Positions 62,107 to 64,000 of a stretch of DNA of 64,000 bases are shown here, in pieces; positions within the stretch are counted from its first letter, which is position 1, and each line of letters starts with the position of its first letter. The notes beneath the pieces were generated by a model. That model saw only the letters and a program-made list of their open reading frames with translations, was not told the origin of the DNA and did no database searches. The stretch lies in assembly GCA_946965045.2 (NCBI GenBank), contig OX337229.1, forward strand, positions 744,001-808,000. Direction: 5' to 3'. A program made the position numbers and the translations under genes. This stretch comes from Epithemia pelagica (taxonomy: Eukaryota > Bacillariophyta > Bacillariophyceae > Surirellales > Surirellaceae).

Positions 62107-62664
62107 GATTTACAGTACGAAACCTGGGGCTCGACAAAAGGATGAGCCTTTAGGCGCCATGTTGTGAATGACCTAGTGTCAAGTCACTGGCAGATTTTGA
62201 AAGCGGCTTGTTGGCGTAGATGACGGTGAAAGAACCACCTCCTACATTAACAATTTAGACATTTTAGAGGTTCATCTCTGAGCAACCTAGGTAGGTAGTA
62301 AAAGACGAATGCTCAGCCGTTCGGTCATCATCGTCTAGCGTTTGTAGTTCTCCGCTGGTCTCCCTCCATGCATCGACAATCGACAGACATGTACGAAATC
62401 CGAAATCCGAAATCCGAATACCACAAGCCGGGAGAAGCTTCCGGTAGCAGACTTAGCAAGCCCTTTCAACATTCGGCAGACGTGTCCTGAATATGTCTCA
62501 ATGAAAAACGCAGTAGGGGATACTTATGGACCATCAATAATCGTTTCAATTTCGCCTCATATCGATGAAGAACAGGAGGAATTAGGGTTGAAAATTCGGG
62601 TACGTCATCATAACAGTATCTCCAAGAAAGCTAGAGGGGAGCTCTAGGAGTAAAGTAGAGCAAC
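62107..62664. other. Intergenic region, no gene seen
   Basis: This is the 3' flank of the RGLE-motif gene up to the first 124-bp direct repeat. A short CCGAAATCCGAAATCCGAA-type triplication lies near 62400. Confidence 0.55.
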
Positions 62665-62788
62665 TGGCTAACGCCAACTTTGTTGCGTGCTACCTTCGAC
62701 CGTTCTTAGCACGGCAACCAGAGAGGAGGAGATGTATGCTGGGCGAAATGAAAAACTATGAGCCCAACCTTGCTACCTCTCCTAAAGG
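62665..62788. repeat. 124-bp direct repeat, distal copy
   Basis: By eye it is identical over its whole length to 62946-63069 (starts TGGCTAACGCCAACTTTG, ends CTCTCCTAAAGG). The copies are offset by 281 bp. It is a candidate B2 repeat of a YR retrotransposon whose coding strand is minus. Confidence 0.95.
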
Positions 62789-62945
62789 AGGGCGGGCTGA
62801 GGCGGGCTTAATCTATTCTATCGAACGGTCTCTCGCGACGGCAAGAAAGAATGAGACCAGGCACAAGGAAGAAAAGGAAGAGTGTGTGACACGGCGTGCG
62901 CGCGAGCCCGTGCACAGTCCGTCTGTCGTCCACACACAACATCAA
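62789..62945. repeat. 157-bp spacer between direct repeats (candidate A2 repeat)
   Basis: This sequence between the two 124-bp copies would be the A2 repeat if the element is Ngaro/PAT-like. The matching A1 copy would lie upstream of the recombinase, beyond the right edge, so the window cannot confirm it. Confidence 0.4.
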
Positions 62946-63069
62946 TGGCTAACGCCAACTTTGTTGCGTGCTACCTTCGACCGTTCTTAGCACGGCAACC
63001 AGAGAGGAGGAGATGTATGCTGGGCGAAATGAAAAACTATGAGCCCAACCTTGCTACCTCTCCTAAAGG
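62946..63069. repeat. 124-bp direct repeat, proximal copy
   Basis: Copy of 62665-62788. It lies 115 bp downstream of the recombinase stop codon on the coding strand. Candidate B1 repeat. Confidence 0.95.
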
Positions 63070-63184
63070 CCCATGTTGGTGGGCCAACGAAGACGTGGAG
63101 GGACGGGAGACATCGGAGGTGTGGGATTTGAATGTTTTGGTGAAGAAGGAAAGAAGATGAAGGATGGAGTACGACGGAGGAGTG

Positions 63185-64000
63185 CTAAAGGGAGTGTTGA
63201 ATGGTGTCATGGGGGACACTGTCGAGGAGCGAGTCAACGGATGCAGGTGTGGTGGCTCCTTGCGCGAGGGTGAAGGCGCCATGTTCGACCATGGTGGCGG
63301 CCAATCGCCGGATGATGGGCAGTGTTTGTGCGTGTAAGTAACGGAACATGGCGTCGGAGCGCCAGCGGCCCACAAGCTTGATGTGGTCAGAGTCAACGCG
63401 GCCACAAAGGAGTGCCATGGCACCTCCCGAACGGAGGCTGCGGGCTTGGAGACGCGTTGGGGCGATGCCCGGAACGGGATGGGCGGAAGCGGTGGAACGA
63501 AGAAGGGACGTGATCATCGCGGACGTAATGAGATAGGTATGATCGGAATGACGGGAGGGCGCAGTGCAGAGTGGGTCGGTCGGTGAGATTTGGTGTTGTC
63601 GAAGGGCGGCAAGCAGACGAGCAAGGGCGCAGGTGGGGCAAGCAACTGGGTGGCCACTGAGGCCGTGAGCGATGATCTCACCGCGTTGACGGTTTTTCTG
63701 TGTGTCGAATGTGATCGTGGAGGATGTGGCGCGGAAGAGGTCGTCCACGGGGCATGAGAAGATGTCGAGGGAACGGTTGTCGATGGACAAGGTGATGTTG
63801 GTGCCGCGGAGGGGGGCATTGTCGTAGGTGTGACAGTATTCGCCTGGTCGTAGCAGGTAGAAGTAGGCGACCCAAATAAGGTTCATCATGATGTGGATGG
63901 ATGGATCCAGGGCATTGTCGGCAATTGTTTGGGTGTGGTGCAGCAGTTGGATGGGTACTGGGGGTACGCGTTCGGGGGGCGGGTCGATGTTGCGCATCCC
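63185..64000 (-). CDS. Tyrosine recombinase, partial at right edge
   Basis: The frame is open to the window end; the ATG at 63997 is probably internal. At least 270 aa of a tyrosine recombinase catalytic domain are visible. NLIWVAYFYLLRPGEYCHT holds the first catalytic Arg. ARSLRSGGAMALLCGRV holds the second Arg (Ser-Leu-Arg in the usual H-x-x-R place). DHIKLVGRWRSDAMFRYLHA holds the GRW and the nucleophilic Tyr. C-P-T-C in the middle may be a small metal site. The RPGEY and RW-to-YLHAQ spacing is that of eukaryotic mobile-element recombinases (DIRS/Ngaro/PAT or Crypton). The direct repeats just downstream favour the retrotransposon group over Crypton. No reverse transcriptase is visible in the window; it would lie to the right. 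Confidence 0.85.
   Translation of the reverse strand, partial: GMRNIDPPPERVPPVPIQLLHHTQTIADNALDPSIHIMMNLIWVAYFYLLRPGEYCHTYDNAPLRGTNITLSIDNRSLDIFSCPVDDLFRATSSTITFDTQKNRQRGEIIAHGLSGHPVACPTCALARLLAALRQHQISPTDPLCTAPSRHSDHTYLITSAMITSLLRSTASAHPVPGIAPTRLQARSLRSGGAMALLCGRVDSDHIKLVGRWRSDAMFRYLHAQTLPIIRRLAATMVEHGAFTLAQGATTPASVDSLLDSVPHDTIQHSL

Overview
The window reads as nuclear DNA of a diatom, probably a pennate one. Three kinds of evidence point there. Genes are compact, with few introns, and those introns are short (70-142 bp) and start GTACGT, GTAAGT or similar. Several proteins carry the bipartite plastid presequence of diatoms, a signal peptide followed by an ASAFAP-like site: AAFAPAP in the dioxygenase, CHAFSTP in the sigma factor, ASAYN in the CSP41-like protein. 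Several other proteins are low-complexity, with RRxS motifs and YGYG repeats.

Layout. 0-6.8 kb: a Cys-rich membrane protein rebuilt here from four exons that probably runs off the left edge; eIF2 gamma (two exons); a DYGYG-repeat protein. 6.9-13 kb: a giant low-complexity protein with a conserved C-terminal domain, then a type II membrane glycosyltransferase. 13.25-21.06 kb: the main discovery, an intact 7,816-bp terminal-inverted-repeat DNA transposon with a perfect 10-bp target duplication. It carries a 1,751-aa putative transposase and a convergent RecQ-like helicase, and it has split what was a ~436-bp head-to-head promoter. 21-29 kb: a DUF2817 peptidase-like protein, a Nudix hydrolase, a two-exon basic protein, a three-repeat membrane protein and a Ser/Lys-rich YGYG protein. 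29.1-32.8 kb: a nest of inverted-repeat elements (a Stowaway-like and a Harbinger-like MITE, a hairpin, a 42-bp tandem repeat) inside a larger inverted-repeat pair.

33-46.6 kb: PP4 regulatory subunit 3, a CSP41-like plastid protein, a MITE, an ankyrin protein, a queuosine-nucleotide N-glycosylase, tRNA-Pro(CGG) with an 11-nt intron, and a glycerophosphodiester phosphodiesterase. 46.9-59 kb: a membrane-anchored kinase (two exons), a RING-H2 protein with repeated SAP-like segments, tRNA-Pro(UGG), a plastid sigma-70 factor head-to-head with a three-exon plastid TauD-like dioxygenase, and two uncharacterised proteins. 59-64 kb: small transposon relics, a diatom-type hypothetical protein, and at the right edge a tyrosine recombinase followed by split direct repeats. 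That last arrangement suggests a Ngaro/PAT-type retrotransposon.

Most host genes are housekeeping genes with no operon-like relation. Functional links are limited to shared divergent promoters and to plastid targeting. The start codons given are ATG codons that I checked. Exon joins were chosen by GT-AG sites that keep the frame and restore family motifs. Family names come from motif recognition only; no database search was run.
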